DNA of 64,000 bases from Melioribacter sp051488685 (GTDB taxonomy: Bacteria; Bacteroidota; Ignavibacteria; Ignavibacteriales; Melioribacteraceae), in assembly GCF_051488685.1 (NCBI RefSeq), contig NZ_JBPSEH010000001.1, positions 62,001 through 126,000 of the forward strand, read 5' to 3'. Each line of letters begins with the position of its first letter. The stretch's first letter is position 1. Under the pieces are notes generated by a model. The model did not search any database. It was given only the letters and a program-made list of their open reading frames with translations, and was not told the DNA's origin. The position numbers and the translations under genes are program-made. Positions 1 to 8,871 of this stretch are shown here, piece by piece.

Positions 1-64
1 CCAGACCAAGTTCTTCGATTGTTTCGAGTGTAATTTTTCTAATAACGTCTTCCGTTATTTTCAT
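1..64 (-). CDS. 5'-terminal fragment of an unidentified gene (cut by window edge)
   Basis: Reading leftward from an ATG at 64, an open frame of 21 codons (starting MKITEDVIRKIT) runs off the window. The ATG overlaps the TGA stop of the preceding gene in an ATGA arrangement. A GGAG lies about eight bases upstream, so this looks like translational coupling in the same operon as the YidD-like gene. The visible residues are too few to name a family. Confidence 0.55.
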   Translation of the reverse strand, partial: MKITEDVIRKITLETIEELGL

Positions 65-900
65 GGTTTTGCTCCGTCATAATTTAACTGGAAATAAACG
101 AGCGCACGGTTAAAAATTTCTTTGTTTCTTTTGTGTGCACTTTTTTCTGCAGCTTGGATACTTCCTCTGTAAAAACGTAACCATAAAAGAGCGCCATTTG
201 CCATTCCGTCGAAAATACGTTCAGCCGCAAAAGCCTCCCCCGTAAAATAACCGAACAAAATGTTATATCCGAGAGATAATAGTCCTTGTAGATAATTGCC
301 AGTATAAATGAGACCACTTCCCGGCACAATATAAGAAATTGTTTTTGCAAAAGTAACCGAATATTTTTCTTCGATAACATTCCTGCAAATTCGCTGCATC
401 TCATACGACAATTGATTTTCCTTCAGAATCTGATAAGCCGATTCCCAATCTTCATCAAAAATGTGTATCCATGCCTTCCAGTATAAAAGCGAATCTTTTT
501 TATTCTGGAATCTCGCATCATTCTCCATTTCATGAATGATTTCGCTGGCTCGTGGAAGTGTCCCTCTCAAAATATTCACCTTGACCATTTCGATTTTTGC
601 CCTGAATTCGCTATTGGCATCATTAGCATCGAGCGCTGCTTTAAAAAAATATTTAACCGCATCGTCAAAGTGCGCACCTCCTTTATAAGATTTTCCTATC
701 ATCAGATTACAATAGTAAGAGTATTCCTGCTGACGATTAGTCGTCTCTGCAAAAAAAATGAGCCTTTTGTATTCTGTTATAGCATCAAAATAATTATGAG
801 TTTTATAAAGACTGTCTGCTTTTGCCTTCAAAAACTCCAGAGAATTCTGAGCATTTATGGGACTTACAACAAATAGTAATATTAAGAGAAACTTTTTCAT
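61..900 (-). CDS. Exported TPR-type protein with C-terminal membrane segment (paralogue of the next gene)
   Basis: 279 aa. A signal peptide (MKKFLLILLFVVSPINAQ) precedes helical, TPR-like repeats over roughly residues 25-180. A hydrophobic C-terminal region follows with the motif PGSGLIYTGN near 195-205. The PGxGxIYTGN motif and the order TPR then membrane segment are repeated in the upstream neighbour, so the two are diverged tandem paralogues. The start ATG overlaps the neighbour's stop, and its own stop overlaps the next start, giving a tightly coupled operon with the YidD-like gene. The PGxGxIYxGN motif resembles DUF5683-type proteins. Function is unknown; an envelope role is inferred from the signal peptide and the YidD neighbour. 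Confidence 0.8.
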   Translation of the reverse strand: MKKFLLILLFVVSPINAQNSLEFLKAKADSLYKTHNYFDAITEYKRLIFFAETTNRQQEYSYYCNLMIGKSYKGGAHFDDAVKYFFKAALDANDANSEFRAKIEMVKVNILRGTLPRASEIIHEMENDARFQNKKDSLLYWKAWIHIFDEDWESAYQILKENQLSYEMQRICRNVIEEKYSVTFAKTISYIVPGSGLIYTGNYLQGLLSLGYNILFGYFTGEAFAAERIFDGMANGALLWLRFYRGSIQAAEKSAHKRNKEIFNRALVYFQLNYDGAKP

Positions 901-1760
901 TGTAGTGTTAAGTCCGGTAAATAATAATTTCTTGAATGAAAATAAAATTTAATTTTTTTGGCAATTTCTATACGGATTTTTGCATTATAAATATTTGCCG
1001 AAGCAACCGAGCCATAAATATTTCCTGCATAAAATGCTGTTGCTATTCCGGCAAAAAGATAACCTCTAAATTTATGATTATGCTGAAAAGCCGATACGGA
1101 AAGATAAGCTGTTAGTCCTGTAACTATAAACGAAGTGACGCCGTCGCTTAAATTGCCTGTATAAATTTTTCCAGCTCCTGGAATAAAAGCTGAAAGAAGT
1201 CCGGCTTGTAATTCGCTCTTAAGTGGTGGATTAAGTTTAAGATAGTAGAGACTTTTTACTTCGGATCTGTTTGAATCCGGGAAGATCTCAAAGAATGCGG
1301 TCGTATCCTCTACTTTTTTGCCTTCATACAGATAAGATATTGCAGAAAGTAATTTCATTTTATCACGATATACTTCCGGTTGATAAACTTCATGTTGTGC
1401 CAGTTTTCTGAAATTATCGAATTTACCCGTCAAAAAATTCGACAGGTAAAATTTTAATTTTGCCTTATCTTCCAAACTCGAGTTAAAGAAAAGTGATTTG
1501 AAAGTTGCTGCGGCTTCTTCATAACGCTGCATGTTAAAAAAGCAGTCAGCGTACTTAAAGAGAGCAGTGTCGTTATACGAAGATTTAAGATAGGTTTTGT
1601 ATTCATCCAGAGCTCTTAAATAATCATTTGTACTATAAAGGTAATTGGCAAATTTCAGCCGTAATTCTGGGGAGTAAAAATCGATGTCGGCTGTTTGAGC
1701 TACAAGCCTTAATTGAAGAAAAGAGAGAAGAAAAATTACAAGAAGCCTATTTATCGTCAT
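897..1760 (-). CDS. Exported TPR-type protein with C-terminal membrane segments
   Basis: 287 aa. A signal peptide ends around VAQ (residues 20-22). TPR-like helical pairs follow, for example DYLRALDEYKTYLKSS near residue 45 and FNMQRYEEAAATFKSLF near 72. The C-terminal half contains PGAGKIYTGN near residue 196 and then hydrophobic, glycine/alanine-rich segments to about 260. It is a tandem paralogue of the downstream gene. Its 5' end overlaps the YidD-like gene by 14 bases. Family naming beyond TPR/DUF5683-like is not safe. The operon suggests the three proteins act together in the envelope. Confidence 0.8.
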   Translation of the reverse strand: MTINRLLVIFLLSFLQLRLVAQTADIDFYSPELRLKFANYLYSTNDYLRALDEYKTYLKSSYNDTALFKYADCFFNMQRYEEAAATFKSLFFNSSLEDKAKLKFYLSNFLTGKFDNFRKLAQHEVYQPEVYRDKMKLLSAISYLYEGKKVEDTTAFFEIFPDSNRSEVKSLYYLKLNPPLKSELQAGLLSAFIPGAGKIYTGNLSDGVTSFIVTGLTAYLSVSAFQHNHKFRGYLFAGIATAFYAGNIYGSVASANIYNAKIRIEIAKKIKFYFHSRNYYLPDLTLQ

Positions 1761-2169
1761 TCAGAATCGCCTGATATTTTTTCGGTGAAAGCGAATAGAT
1801 TTCGGGAGGGTCGTAAAATTTACCCTTCTTCGAAACGGGATAATGATTAAGTCCTTTGAAAAAATTGATATCTCGTTGAAACCTGTCAGAAAACATGAGA
1901 AATCCCTTAAATAATCCTTCCGCTTTGATTGATTTCACAAAGAATGCCGAACATGAAGGTTCGAAGGGGCAATTGTCGCCGTCAATATCGGAAATTAAAA
2001 AACGATAGCCGTTAGCAAGGAAAACAAGGAAGTCGTAATCATTCTGTTGAACCTCATCAATGCCATAGTCGACATAATTAATTTCAACCGCGCTCCATTT
2101 AATCCATTCGGCTTGTGCGTTCAATGTTGTGCCGAAAATCAATATATACAGTAATACTCGTATCATCAT
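1747..2169 (-). CDS. yidD: YidD-like protein with N-terminal signal peptide
   Basis: 140 aa, against roughly 70-90 for ordinary YidD (DUF37), the small protein that aids YidC-dependent membrane insertion. The core is recognisable: a hydrophobic helix (LVFLANGYRFLIS), then GDNCPFEPSCSAFF, where the C-x5-C-S pattern matches the YidD signature, then EGLFKGFLM and a YDPPE-like end. Three things differ from the norm. It begins with a signal peptide (MMIRVLLYILIFGTTLNAQA). The usual arginine-cysteine-(H/N)-proline segment is replaced by a longer stretch without cysteine. The tail is extended. It is the first gene of an operon with two exported TPR paralogues, so a specialised envelope role is more likely than the housekeeping one. 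The start could be either of the two adjacent ATGs. Confidence 0.75.
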   Translation of the reverse strand: MMIRVLLYILIFGTTLNAQAEWIKWSAVEINYVDYGIDEVQQNDYDFLVFLANGYRFLISDIDGDNCPFEPSCSAFFVKSIKAEGLFKGFLMFSDRFQRDINFFKGLNHYPVSKKGKFYDPPEIYSLSPKKYQAILNDDK

Positions 2170-2218
2170 TCACTTAAAGTTAAGGTTCACTAAAATAATT
2201 AATTTTAACTACAAGATG

Positions 2219-2245
2219 GAGGGCGGAGATGAGAATTCCGCCCTC
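2219..2245. terminator. GC-rich stem-loop downstream of the acyl-CoA dehydrogenase gene
   Basis: A 9-bp perfect stem, GAGGGCGGA (2219-2227) with TCCGCCCTC (2237-2245), around a 9-base loop. It sits just after the stop of the minus-strand acyl-CoA dehydrogenase gene and before the promoter region of the YidD-like operon. Neither strand shows a good T-run after the stem, so it may be a 3'-end stabiliser or a weak terminator. Confidence 0.5.
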
Positions 2246-2252
2246 TAAAAAA

Positions 2253-3401
2253 TTAATTGAAATGTTTCAAGATTTCTCGTGCAATAACAATTCTCTGAAT
2301 TTCAGAAGTGCCTTCGTATATTTCTGTAATTTTAGCGTCGCGCAGATATCTTTCCACATGATACTCTCTAACATAACCATAGCCGCCATGTATTTGAATG
2401 GCTTCGAGTGAATTCTCGACCGCAACTTTTGAAGAATACAATTTTGCCATTGCTGCTGCTTCGATGTAATCCATCTGCCTGTCTTTCATAAAAGCTGCTT
2501 TAAGGGTTAGAAGTTTGGCAGCTTCGAGGTTAACCGCCATATCGGCAAGTTTGAACTGGATAGCCTGTAGATTTGCAATTTCGGAGCCGAAAGCTTTCCG
2601 AGTCTTTGAATATTTAACTGCTGCCGAAAAAGCAGCTTCGGCAATGCCGCAGGCTTGTGCAGCGATGCCAATTCTACCGCCGTTTAAGGTGTTCATTGCC
2701 ACATTAAAACCTTTGCCGACTTCCCATAAAATATTTTCTTCGGGCACTTCGCAATTATCGAATAATAGTGAGCAAGTGTCGCTACTTCTGATGCCCAGTT
2801 TGTCCTCTTTTTTACCCTGTGTAAATCCCGGCATCCCTTTTTCTACAATGAAACAAGTAATACCTTTATGACGTTTTTCCCTATCGGTTTGAGCAAAGAC
2901 CAAATAATAGTCCGCGTTAATACCGTTAGTAATCCAGTTTTTAGTACCGTTTATAATCCATTTACCACCTTTCTTAAAAGCAGATGTATGCTGGTGAGTA
3001 GCGTCGCTACCGGCTTCGGGTTCCGACAATGCAAAAGCCCCAAGTTTTTCGCCCCGCGCCAGGGGTTTAAGATATTTCTCTTTTTGATAATCCGTCCCCC
3101 ATTCTTCCAGACCGTAGCATACCAGTGAATTGTTAACCGACATAATTACTCCTAGACTTGCATCTATTTTCGAAATCTCAATCATAGCCAGTACATAACT
3201 AATTGTGTCCAGTCCTGCCCCACCATAATCGGTCGACACCATCATGCCCATGAATCCCAGCTCCCCCAATTTTTTTACCAGGTCGTACGGAAAAACGGCG
3301 TTAATATCGCGTTCCACCACAGATGAAGCTACTTCGTTTTCCGCAAATTCTCTGGCTGTCTGTTGAATTAAAAGATGGTCCTCTGTAAGGTTAAAATCCA
3401 T
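2253..3401 (-). CDS. Acyl-CoA dehydrogenase (short-chain / butyryl-CoA type)
   Basis: 382 aa from the chosen start. It oxidises acyl-CoA thioesters to enoyl-CoA with FAD, passing electrons to ETF. Visible signatures are FALSEPEAGSDA near residue 125, WITNG near 155, the middle beta-domain, and the C-terminal signature QIHGGYGYVREYHVERYLRD around 340. That segment is followed by the glutamate-containing ITEIYEGTSEIQ typical of the family. The ATG at 3401 has AGGAG five bases upstream, whereas an in-frame ATG five codons earlier has none. It is a single gene followed by a stem-loop. No ETF or enoyl-CoA hydratase lies beside it, so substrate length is inferred only from general similarity. Confidence 0.93.
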   Translation of the reverse strand: MDFNLTEDHLLIQQTAREFAENEVASSVVERDINAVFPYDLVKKLGELGFMGMMVSTDYGGAGLDTISYVLAMIEISKIDASLGVIMSVNNSLVCYGLEEWGTDYQKEKYLKPLARGEKLGAFALSEPEAGSDATHQHTSAFKKGGKWIINGTKNWITNGINADYYLVFAQTDREKRHKGITCFIVEKGMPGFTQGKKEDKLGIRSSDTCSLLFDNCEVPEENILWEVGKGFNVAMNTLNGGRIGIAAQACGIAEAAFSAAVKYSKTRKAFGSEIANLQAIQFKLADMAVNLEAAKLLTLKAAFMKDRQMDYIEAAAMAKLYSSKVAVENSLEAIQIHGGYGYVREYHVERYLRDAKITEIYEGTSEIQRIVIAREILKHFN

Positions 3402-3507
3402 AAAGACTCCTGGCATTCGTTAAAATTATTTTATTTCTTATGAAACTAAGGAATGGAATTCCGAATATCAACCAAATTATTGACAGGCAATTAATTTATG
3501 GAGTATT

Positions 3508-3515
3508 TATATTTG
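3508..3515 (+). promoter_or_regulatory. Candidate -7 element (TATATTTG) for rlmN
   Basis: TATATTTG matches the TAnnTTTG -7 consensus of Bacteroidota-type promoters and ends five bases before the rlmN ATG. TTGACA is present at 3480-3485. Transcription would begin almost at the start codon, implying a near-leaderless mRNA, which fits the lack of a Shine-Dalgarno sequence. Spacing to TTGACA is not canonical, so this is tentative. Confidence 0.35.
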
Positions 3516-3520
3516 GAATT

Positions 3521-4582
3521 ATGAAAGACAATCCCAAAAAAATATTAAAAGGTCAGACGCTGAGTGAACTGCGCAATTATTTCGAATCGATCGGCGAGGC
3601 AAAATATCGCGGCGATCAGCTTTTTAACTGGCTCTATAATCATATTGTATTTGATGCGATGGAACTATCAAATTTTCCCAAAAGTTTGCGCATGCGACTG
3701 GCCGAAGAAACAGAATTTACTACTCTTACATTACTGGATAAACAACATTCAACCATAACAGGAACGATTAAATATTTGTTCTCAACAAATGACGGACACA
3801 AAATCGAATCGGTATTGATTCCCGACGGAGAAAGAAACACACTCTGTTTGTCGACACAGGTAGGCTGTCCCCTCGATTGTAAATTCTGTGCAACGGGATT
3901 AATGGGCTTTAAAAGAAATTTGACAGCTGGAGAAATAATTGATCAGTACCTCATAATTGCTTCTAATAACGGCAAAGAAAAAATAACAAATATAGTTTTT
4001 ATGGGGATGGGTGAGCCATTAACCAATTACCAAAATACGTTGAAAGCTATCGAAATATTCACACACGAATTATCTAAAGGATTGAGTCGCAATCGAATCA
4101 CAGTATCGACCGCAGGAATACCGGAAAAAATAAGGGAACTTGCTGATAGCAACCTTCGTGTAAAACTGGCATTTTCACTCCATTCTGCATTTAACGAAAT
4201 CCGCAATAAAATTATGCCAATCAATAAAAAATATCCCCTCGAAAAAAATATTGAAGTATTGAAATATTATGCGGCCAAAACAAAAACACGAATTACTTTC
4301 GAATACACAATGCTTCGAGGTATTAACGATCGAAACGAAGATATAAAAGAATTAGTTAAATTGTGCAGTCAGATTCCATCTAAAATTAACATAATACCAT
4401 TTAATAGCATTAAGCATATGAATCCAGGCGGAATTTCGGCAGAACTGGAACCGACTCCGTACGAAGAAATAATAAAATTTGCAGATAAATTGCGACAACA
4501 CAACATAAGCGTTTTCATTAGAGATACTCAAGGCGACGATATTGCAGCTGCCTGTGGGCAATTGGCAGTTAAATATAACTAA
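3521..4582 (+). CDS. rlmN: Dual-specificity 23S rRNA (A2503-C2) / tRNA (A37-C2) methyltransferase RlmN
   Basis: 353 aa from the chosen ATG, a normal family length. It is a radical-SAM enzyme that methylates C2 of adenosine 2503 in 23S rRNA and A37 in some tRNAs. The [4Fe-4S] motif is GCPLDCKFCATG with cysteines near residues 116, 120 and 123. It is followed by NIVFMGMGEPL (SAM-binding GEP) and LAFSLHS. The resolving cysteine is in AAACGQL near the C-terminus. An upstream in-frame ATG at 3440 would add 27 residues unlike the family, so 3521 is preferred. The gene is divergent from the acyl-CoA dehydrogenase and is followed 17 bases later by a small exported protein. Confidence 0.96.
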   Translation: MKDNPKKILKGQTLSELRNYFESIGEAKYRGDQLFNWLYNHIVFDAMELSNFPKSLRMRLAEETEFTTLTLLDKQHSTITGTIKYLFSTNDGHKIESVLIPDGERNTLCLSTQVGCPLDCKFCATGLMGFKRNLTAGEIIDQYLIIASNNGKEKITNIVFMGMGEPLTNYQNTLKAIEIFTHELSKGLSRNRITVSTAGIPEKIRELADSNLRVKLAFSLHSAFNEIRNKIMPINKKYPLEKNIEVLKYYAAKTKTRITFEYTMLRGINDRNEDIKELVKLCSQIPSKINIIPFNSIKHMNPGGISAELEPTPYEEIIKFADKLRQHNISVFIRDTQGDDIAAACGQLAVKYN

Positions 4583-4599
4583 TTAAAAGTGAGTCAATC

Positions 4600-5109
4600 A
4601 TGAAAGCAGCAATTATTATCCTGCTTTCGTTTATTCAGGTTTATTCGCAATCAACAGTAGAAAAAGCAAAAACTGTCCTCATATTACCTTTTTATGAACG
4701 ACAGTTCAATGTATCGACAGAATTGTATCACTCTCTCAAGACGGGCTTTATGAGAGAAAATTATTTAGTACTGGCAAACGATACAGTGTGGAAAAAACTT
4801 GATAGTCTCGGCATTTCATTTTCCGACATCGATTCTGAGATTGCAGATTCGATAAAAAAAATCATCGACTGCGATTTAATTGTCTACGGAAGGATTGACG
4901 AGGATATTAAGCCACGCAGTTCATCTTTTCACGATCGAAACGTTTCTTATAAGCCTTTTATAATAAAAGTATACGATACGCGTTCAAAATCTCTGGTGCT
5001 CTATGAAAGGATAGAACTGATAAGCCGATGGGGACTTTTCAGCGACAATACTGAAATTCACGATATCGGATATAAAACGGCATTGAAATTAAGGGCGCGA
5101 GGCTACTAA
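4600..5109 (+). CDS. Small exported protein of unknown function
   Basis: 169 aa. An N-terminal signal peptide (MKAAIIILLSFIQVYSQ) is followed by a mixed alpha/beta soluble domain. The line TVLILPFYERQFN, the DSEIADSIKKIIDCDLIVYGRID stretch and a C-terminal strand-rich part resemble periplasmic CsgG/TolB-N-like folds that read environment or envelope state. That likeness is weak and only a guess. Its stop codon overlaps the ATG of the next lipoprotein gene (TAATG), so the two are translated together. Confidence 0.75.
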   Translation: MKAAIIILLSFIQVYSQSTVEKAKTVLILPFYERQFNVSTELYHSLKTGFMRENYLVLANDTVWKKLDSLGISFSDIDSEIADSIKKIIDCDLIVYGRIDEDIKPRSSSFHDRNVSYKPFIIKVYDTRSKSLVLYERIELISRWGLFSDNTEIHDIGYKTALKLRARGY

Positions 5110-5552
5110 TGATAAATCGATCGTTAATTCTAATTTCGATAATTATAGCATCATACGGTTGTGAAGTGTCGAATACCGAACCAGAAGCACATAATTTCAG
5201 GTTCGAGCAATTAGATGGCTGTCAAACTCTCTTGTACCAGAATAGTCTGGATAAGTCAACCGCTGCAAAGGACAGTTGTTTTAATTACAGCTTTAACGAA
5301 AATTTAGTAGTTGAGTTTTGCGTAAGAGGAAACTGCTGTCCCGATTCCAACCGATTTGCTGTAGATGGAAAAGTAGTGGGAGACACTATCAACATAGCAG
5401 TCAAAGACACCGCAGCTAACTTATGCAGATGTATCTGCAATTACATTATTTTGGCAGAATTTCAGAATTTAACCGGCGACGAATATTTTGTTAAATGCAT
5501 AGAAAAAGACTCGGGCAAAATTCTTTATCTGAGAGAAGTAAAACGTCGCTAA
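5109..5552 (+). CDS. Cysteine-rich lipoprotein of unknown function
   Basis: 147 aa. A lipoprotein signal with the lipobox ASYGC puts the acylated cysteine near residue 18. The mature part is rich in cysteines, with notable CVRGNCCPDS and CRCICNY segments. This suggests disulfides in the periplasm. I do not recognise the family. It is co-transcribed with the preceding exported protein and ends 50 bases before the TonB receptor start, so it may be an accessory of that receptor system. Confidence 0.75.
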   Translation: MINRSLILISIIIASYGCEVSNTEPEAHNFRFEQLDGCQTLLYQNSLDKSTAAKDSCFNYSFNENLVVEFCVRGNCCPDSNRFAVDGKVVGDTINIAVKDTAANLCRCICNYIILAEFQNLTGDEYFVKCIEKDSGKILYLREVKRR

Positions 5553-5602
5553 CTTTTTTGAAGTTGTTTCGTCATATATTCATAAATTTTCCAATTATTC
5601 GA

Positions 5603-7933
5603 ATGAAAAAACTGATAATAATTTGTTTCCTTTTTTCGTCTCTTGTTTACTCTCAGCAGAAAGGAACTATTAATGGTTTTATATACGACGTCTCCAATGG
5701 CGAGGCTCTAATCGGAGCAAATATTTATCTTAAAGGGATCAATCTGGGAACGGCTTCGAACACCAGTGGTTACTATGCTATCCCAAATATTCCCGAAGGG
5801 ACATACGAGCTTACGGCAAGTTATATCGGCTACGAAACTTTTTCTACTAAATTCACAATTAAAAAAGGGGAAGAAAAAAGGCTCGATATTAAATTAACTC
5901 CGAAAGCTGTTGAAAGTCAGGAAGTTGTGGTTTCAGCCGATTCGGTCGGAGTGCCAGAAAGACTTTTCAACAAACCGGTATCGAAAATTGACCTTACCCC
6001 CGTTCAATTGAGCAGAGTGCCACAAGTAGTAGAAGCCGACCTGTTACGCACACTACAAAGCATGCCAGGCATTGTGCCTGTATCCGATTTTTCCTCAGCA
6101 ATATATGTGCGGGGTGGTACACCTGATCAGAATTTATTTTTAATCGACGGCACGGATGTTTACAATCCCGAACATGCATTCGGATTGTTTTCTACTTTCA
6201 ATACTGATGCAATTAAAAAAGTAGAAGTATATAAAGGAGGATTCGGCGCCGAATATGGTGGTCGCCTATCGGCAGTAATAAACGTTACCAACAACGACGG
6301 TAACAGAAAAAATTTCGAAGGGAAAACTACATTAAGTCTTCTTACATTAAATACTACTTTACAAGCACCGATTGGTAAAATTGGTTCGCTATCCGGCTCA
6401 TTGCGCCGTACCTACCTCGATCAAACACTTGCAAAAGTAATTGATGACATACCAGACTATTATTTTCTGGATGGTAACTTAAAAGCCTTTTTTGATATTA
6501 ATAATAAAAATAAACTAAGCATAAGTTTTTATGGCGGCATAGACGACCTCGATTTCAAGTTGGATGAAGACCGTCCTCAATCATTCGGCTTCAAATATGT
6601 TTGGGGAAATCAAACGGGGAGTATTAACTGGAAAACAATATTATCCCCAAAACTTTTCGGAAATTTCTGGATAACCGCCAGTAGATTTTTCTCTGATTTT
6701 AATATTGATCTAGTTGAATTCAGAGAGGAAAACAGAATTGAGGATTTTACTTTTAAAGGAGCGATTGATTATTTCTATAGCAAAGAGTTTAATTTTAAAT
6801 TGGGTTTCGAACAAAAGAATATTAACGGAGCTTTAAAACAGAGTTTCACGTCTGCGCGCATCGATGTATCGAAACACAGAACTCTCTACTCACTTTATTT
6901 CAGTGCACAATGGAATCCAAATCCTCTCTGGAATATCGAAACGGGTCTGCGCTACGATTATTTCGATTCCGACAAAAATTTTAGTAATCTCGATCCGCGT
7001 TTGACAATCAAATATAGACTAACTGAGGAGAGCAACCTTAAATTTTCCACCGGAATTTTTCATCAATATGCAAACAGAATTCCGAGATTATTTTTCGTAA
7101 GCATCTGGGTCAGTGCCGACGATTACATAAACGGTTCCAGTTCAAACCATTACATCCTCAGTTACCAGCGCATGCTCACTAAAAATGTCGAATTGGAAAT
7201 TGAGGGCTATTATAAAACATACAACAACATTTACTCCTTCAATCCCAATTATACAGCGGAAGTGGAACCGCAGGGTTATTCGGAAGACAATTTACCCATC
7301 TTTGCTTCAACCAAAGGTTTGTTCAACCGCGGTGATGGGCATTCGAAAGGCATTGAAATTCTGCTCAGAAAAGACGCTGGAGCATTAACTGGCTGGCTGG
7401 CCTATTCTTACGCACAAACAGAATATCTAATTAATAACGTTAACAATAACAATTATTTCAATCCCAGACACGACAGAACTCATGCAATAAATTTTGTACT
7501 CAATGCTGATCTAAACAATCTATTCAACGAATTATACGGAAGGAAATTTACTAATAGCAAAAAGCAATGGAATCTGGGATTAAACTTCACGTACTTTTCA
7601 GGACAACCAATTACACTCCCCGCTTCAGTTTATATTGCAAATTCTGTTCCCGACTGGGACTTAACCAAGAACAGTTTACAACTTTATCCTTCAGGAATAA
7701 ATGAATTCAGGTTACCATATTATGCACGACTCGATCTTAGTATCAATTATAAAATATTATACGATGGATGGTCACTTTCTCCTTACATTCAGGTATTTAA
7801 TCTACTCAATAGAAAAAATGTATGGTTTATTCAATACGAAAATGAAATTGAAAATAATACTGCACGATTGAAAGTTAAAGATGTAACAATGTTTCCAATT
7901 CTTCCAAGTATTGGCATTACAATAAAATTCTGA
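5603..7933 (+). CDS. TonB-dependent outer-membrane receptor with N-terminal carboxypeptidase-like domain
   Basis: 776 aa from the chosen ATG, which begins a clear signal peptide (MKKLIIICFLFSSLVYSQ). The longer open frame upstream overlaps the previous gene and lacks signal character. Domain order is: carboxypeptidase-regulatory-like beta-sandwich (about 20-110: GTINGFIYDVSNGEALIGAN), TonB plug (about 125-240: IYVRGGTPDQNLFLIDG, YKGGFGAEYGGRLSAVI), then a 22-strand barrel to the C-terminus ending in the aromatic pattern IGITIKF. It is followed five bases later by a DUF4249 lipoprotein. That pairing is common in Bacteroidota-type genomes and suggests uptake of an unknown ligand. Confidence 0.93.
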   Translation: MKKLIIICFLFSSLVYSQQKGTINGFIYDVSNGEALIGANIYLKGINLGTASNTSGYYAIPNIPEGTYELTASYIGYETFSTKFTIKKGEEKRLDIKLTPKAVESQEVVVSADSVGVPERLFNKPVSKIDLTPVQLSRVPQVVEADLLRTLQSMPGIVPVSDFSSAIYVRGGTPDQNLFLIDGTDVYNPEHAFGLFSTFNTDAIKKVEVYKGGFGAEYGGRLSAVINVTNNDGNRKNFEGKTTLSLLTLNTTLQAPIGKIGSLSGSLRRTYLDQTLAKVIDDIPDYYFLDGNLKAFFDINNKNKLSISFYGGIDDLDFKLDEDRPQSFGFKYVWGNQTGSINWKTILSPKLFGNFWITASRFFSDFNIDLVEFREENRIEDFTFKGAIDYFYSKEFNFKLGFEQKNINGALKQSFTSARIDVSKHRTLYSLYFSAQWNPNPLWNIETGLRYDYFDSDKNFSNLDPRLTIKYRLTEESNLKFSTGIFHQYANRIPRLFFVSIWVSADDYINGSSSNHYILSYQRMLTKNVELEIEGYYKTYNNIYSFNPNYTAEVEPQGYSEDNLPIFASTKGLFNRGDGHSKGIEILLRKDAGALTGWLAYSYAQTEYLINNVNNNNYFNPRHDRTHAINFVLNADLNNLFNELYGRKFTNSKKQWNLGLNFTYFSGQPITLPASVYIANSVPDWDLTKNSLQLYPSGINEFRLPYYARLDLSINYKILYDGWSLSPYIQVFNLLNRKNVWFIQYENEIENNTARLKVKDVTMFPILPSIGITIKF

Positions 7934-7937
7934 TAAA

Positions 7938-8828
7938 ATGAAAAAATATTTATTAGCAATACTTAGTTTGTTACTGGTAGCATGCGGTGAAGGTACCGTT
8001 GAAATTGGTACCGAACAGTACAAACCGAAAATTGTAGTTGAAGGGTATCTTATACCAGGGAGTTCCATAAAAGGAATTCGTATAACCAGAAATTTCCCGA
8101 TTAACACTCAACCAAATCCTTTTGATCTTATTCTAAAAAATGCCAACGTTAAGATTACAGAGATTGAAACAGGGACTACAGAACTCCTTTCCTACAACGA
8201 TTCAATGTTTTCATTTGAGGGTTCGGACAATTTTGTTATCAAATATAATAAGTCATACCGCCTAACAGTTGAAGCTGATATTGATGGTTATCGTCTCAGA
8301 GCCTCAAGCGTAACGACTACGCCTGCAGAAGGTTTCGAAGTCATACGTGGAGAGTCGGTACTCGATTCGATGAAATACCGTCAGAAGGAAACTGATAACA
8401 ATGTCAAAAATTTCAAAGTTGTCTTTAAACCATCGCCTGGAACGGACTTTTATGCTTTTTCAATAGTTGCACTCGATGCTTCATATTCTACGTTTATTTA
8501 CGATAATCCATATATCGCTGTCGATTCGTCGGACCTCGACGAGAATTTTGATAATTTGAGGAATCAGCTTAAATGGCTTCAGTACGTAAATTCATCGGCA
8601 GAAAAAATTGAATATGAGATCGAGTGGCTCGATACCTGGTTCTACGGCAGATACCGTTTAATAATTTATGCTGGGGACGAAAATTTCCGTCGCTTCCTTT
8701 TAACTCATAACAACGTTCAGGAACCAGATGGTAATTTCCATGAACCGTTGATGAACTTCGAAGGCGATGCCATTGGTATTTTCGGTTCGTATCTTGCTGA
8801 TACTCTCTACTTCAAAGTTCTCAAGTAA
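7938..8828 (+). CDS. DUF4249-family outer-membrane lipoprotein, partner of the TonB receptor
   Basis: 296 aa. The signal MKKYLLAILSLLLVACG has the lipobox LLVAC, with acylated Cys at residue 16. The sequence KIVVEGYLIPGSSIKGIRITR near residue 35 and the following beta-rich region match the DUF4249 pattern. These lipoproteins are usually encoded directly after a carboxypeptidase-like-domain TonB receptor. Here the gap is only four bases. The role is inferred as a surface-exposed accessory in ligand capture; the ligand is unknown. Confidence 0.85.
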   Translation: MKKYLLAILSLLLVACGEGTVEIGTEQYKPKIVVEGYLIPGSSIKGIRITRNFPINTQPNPFDLILKNANVKITEIETGTTELLSYNDSMFSFEGSDNFVIKYNKSYRLTVEADIDGYRLRASSVTTTPAEGFEVIRGESVLDSMKYRQKETDNNVKNFKVVFKPSPGTDFYAFSIVALDASYSTFIYDNPYIAVDSSDLDENFDNLRNQLKWLQYVNSSAEKIEYEIEWLDTWFYGRYRLIIYAGDENFRRFLLTHNNVQEPDGNFHEPLMNFEGDAIGIFGSYLADTLYFKVLK

Positions 8829-8845
8829 TATCTTCTCGTATTTAT

Positions 8846-8853
8846 TATCTTTG
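8846..8853 (+). promoter_or_regulatory. Candidate -7 element (TATCTTTG) before the SMR exporter gene
   Basis: TATCTTTG is a perfect TAnnTTTG match about 19 bases before the SMR start. It is followed by an A8/T7 tract. No clear -33 TTG is seen at the right distance, so the call rests on the -7 motif alone. Confidence 0.3.
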
Positions 8854-8871
8854 TAAAAAAAATTTTTTTGT

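Noticed and set aside
1..64. Bacterial microcompartment encapsulation peptide (MKITEDVIRKIT is amphipathic)
   Set aside because: Only 21 residues are visible and no microcompartment gene is in the window; amphipathic N-termini are common.
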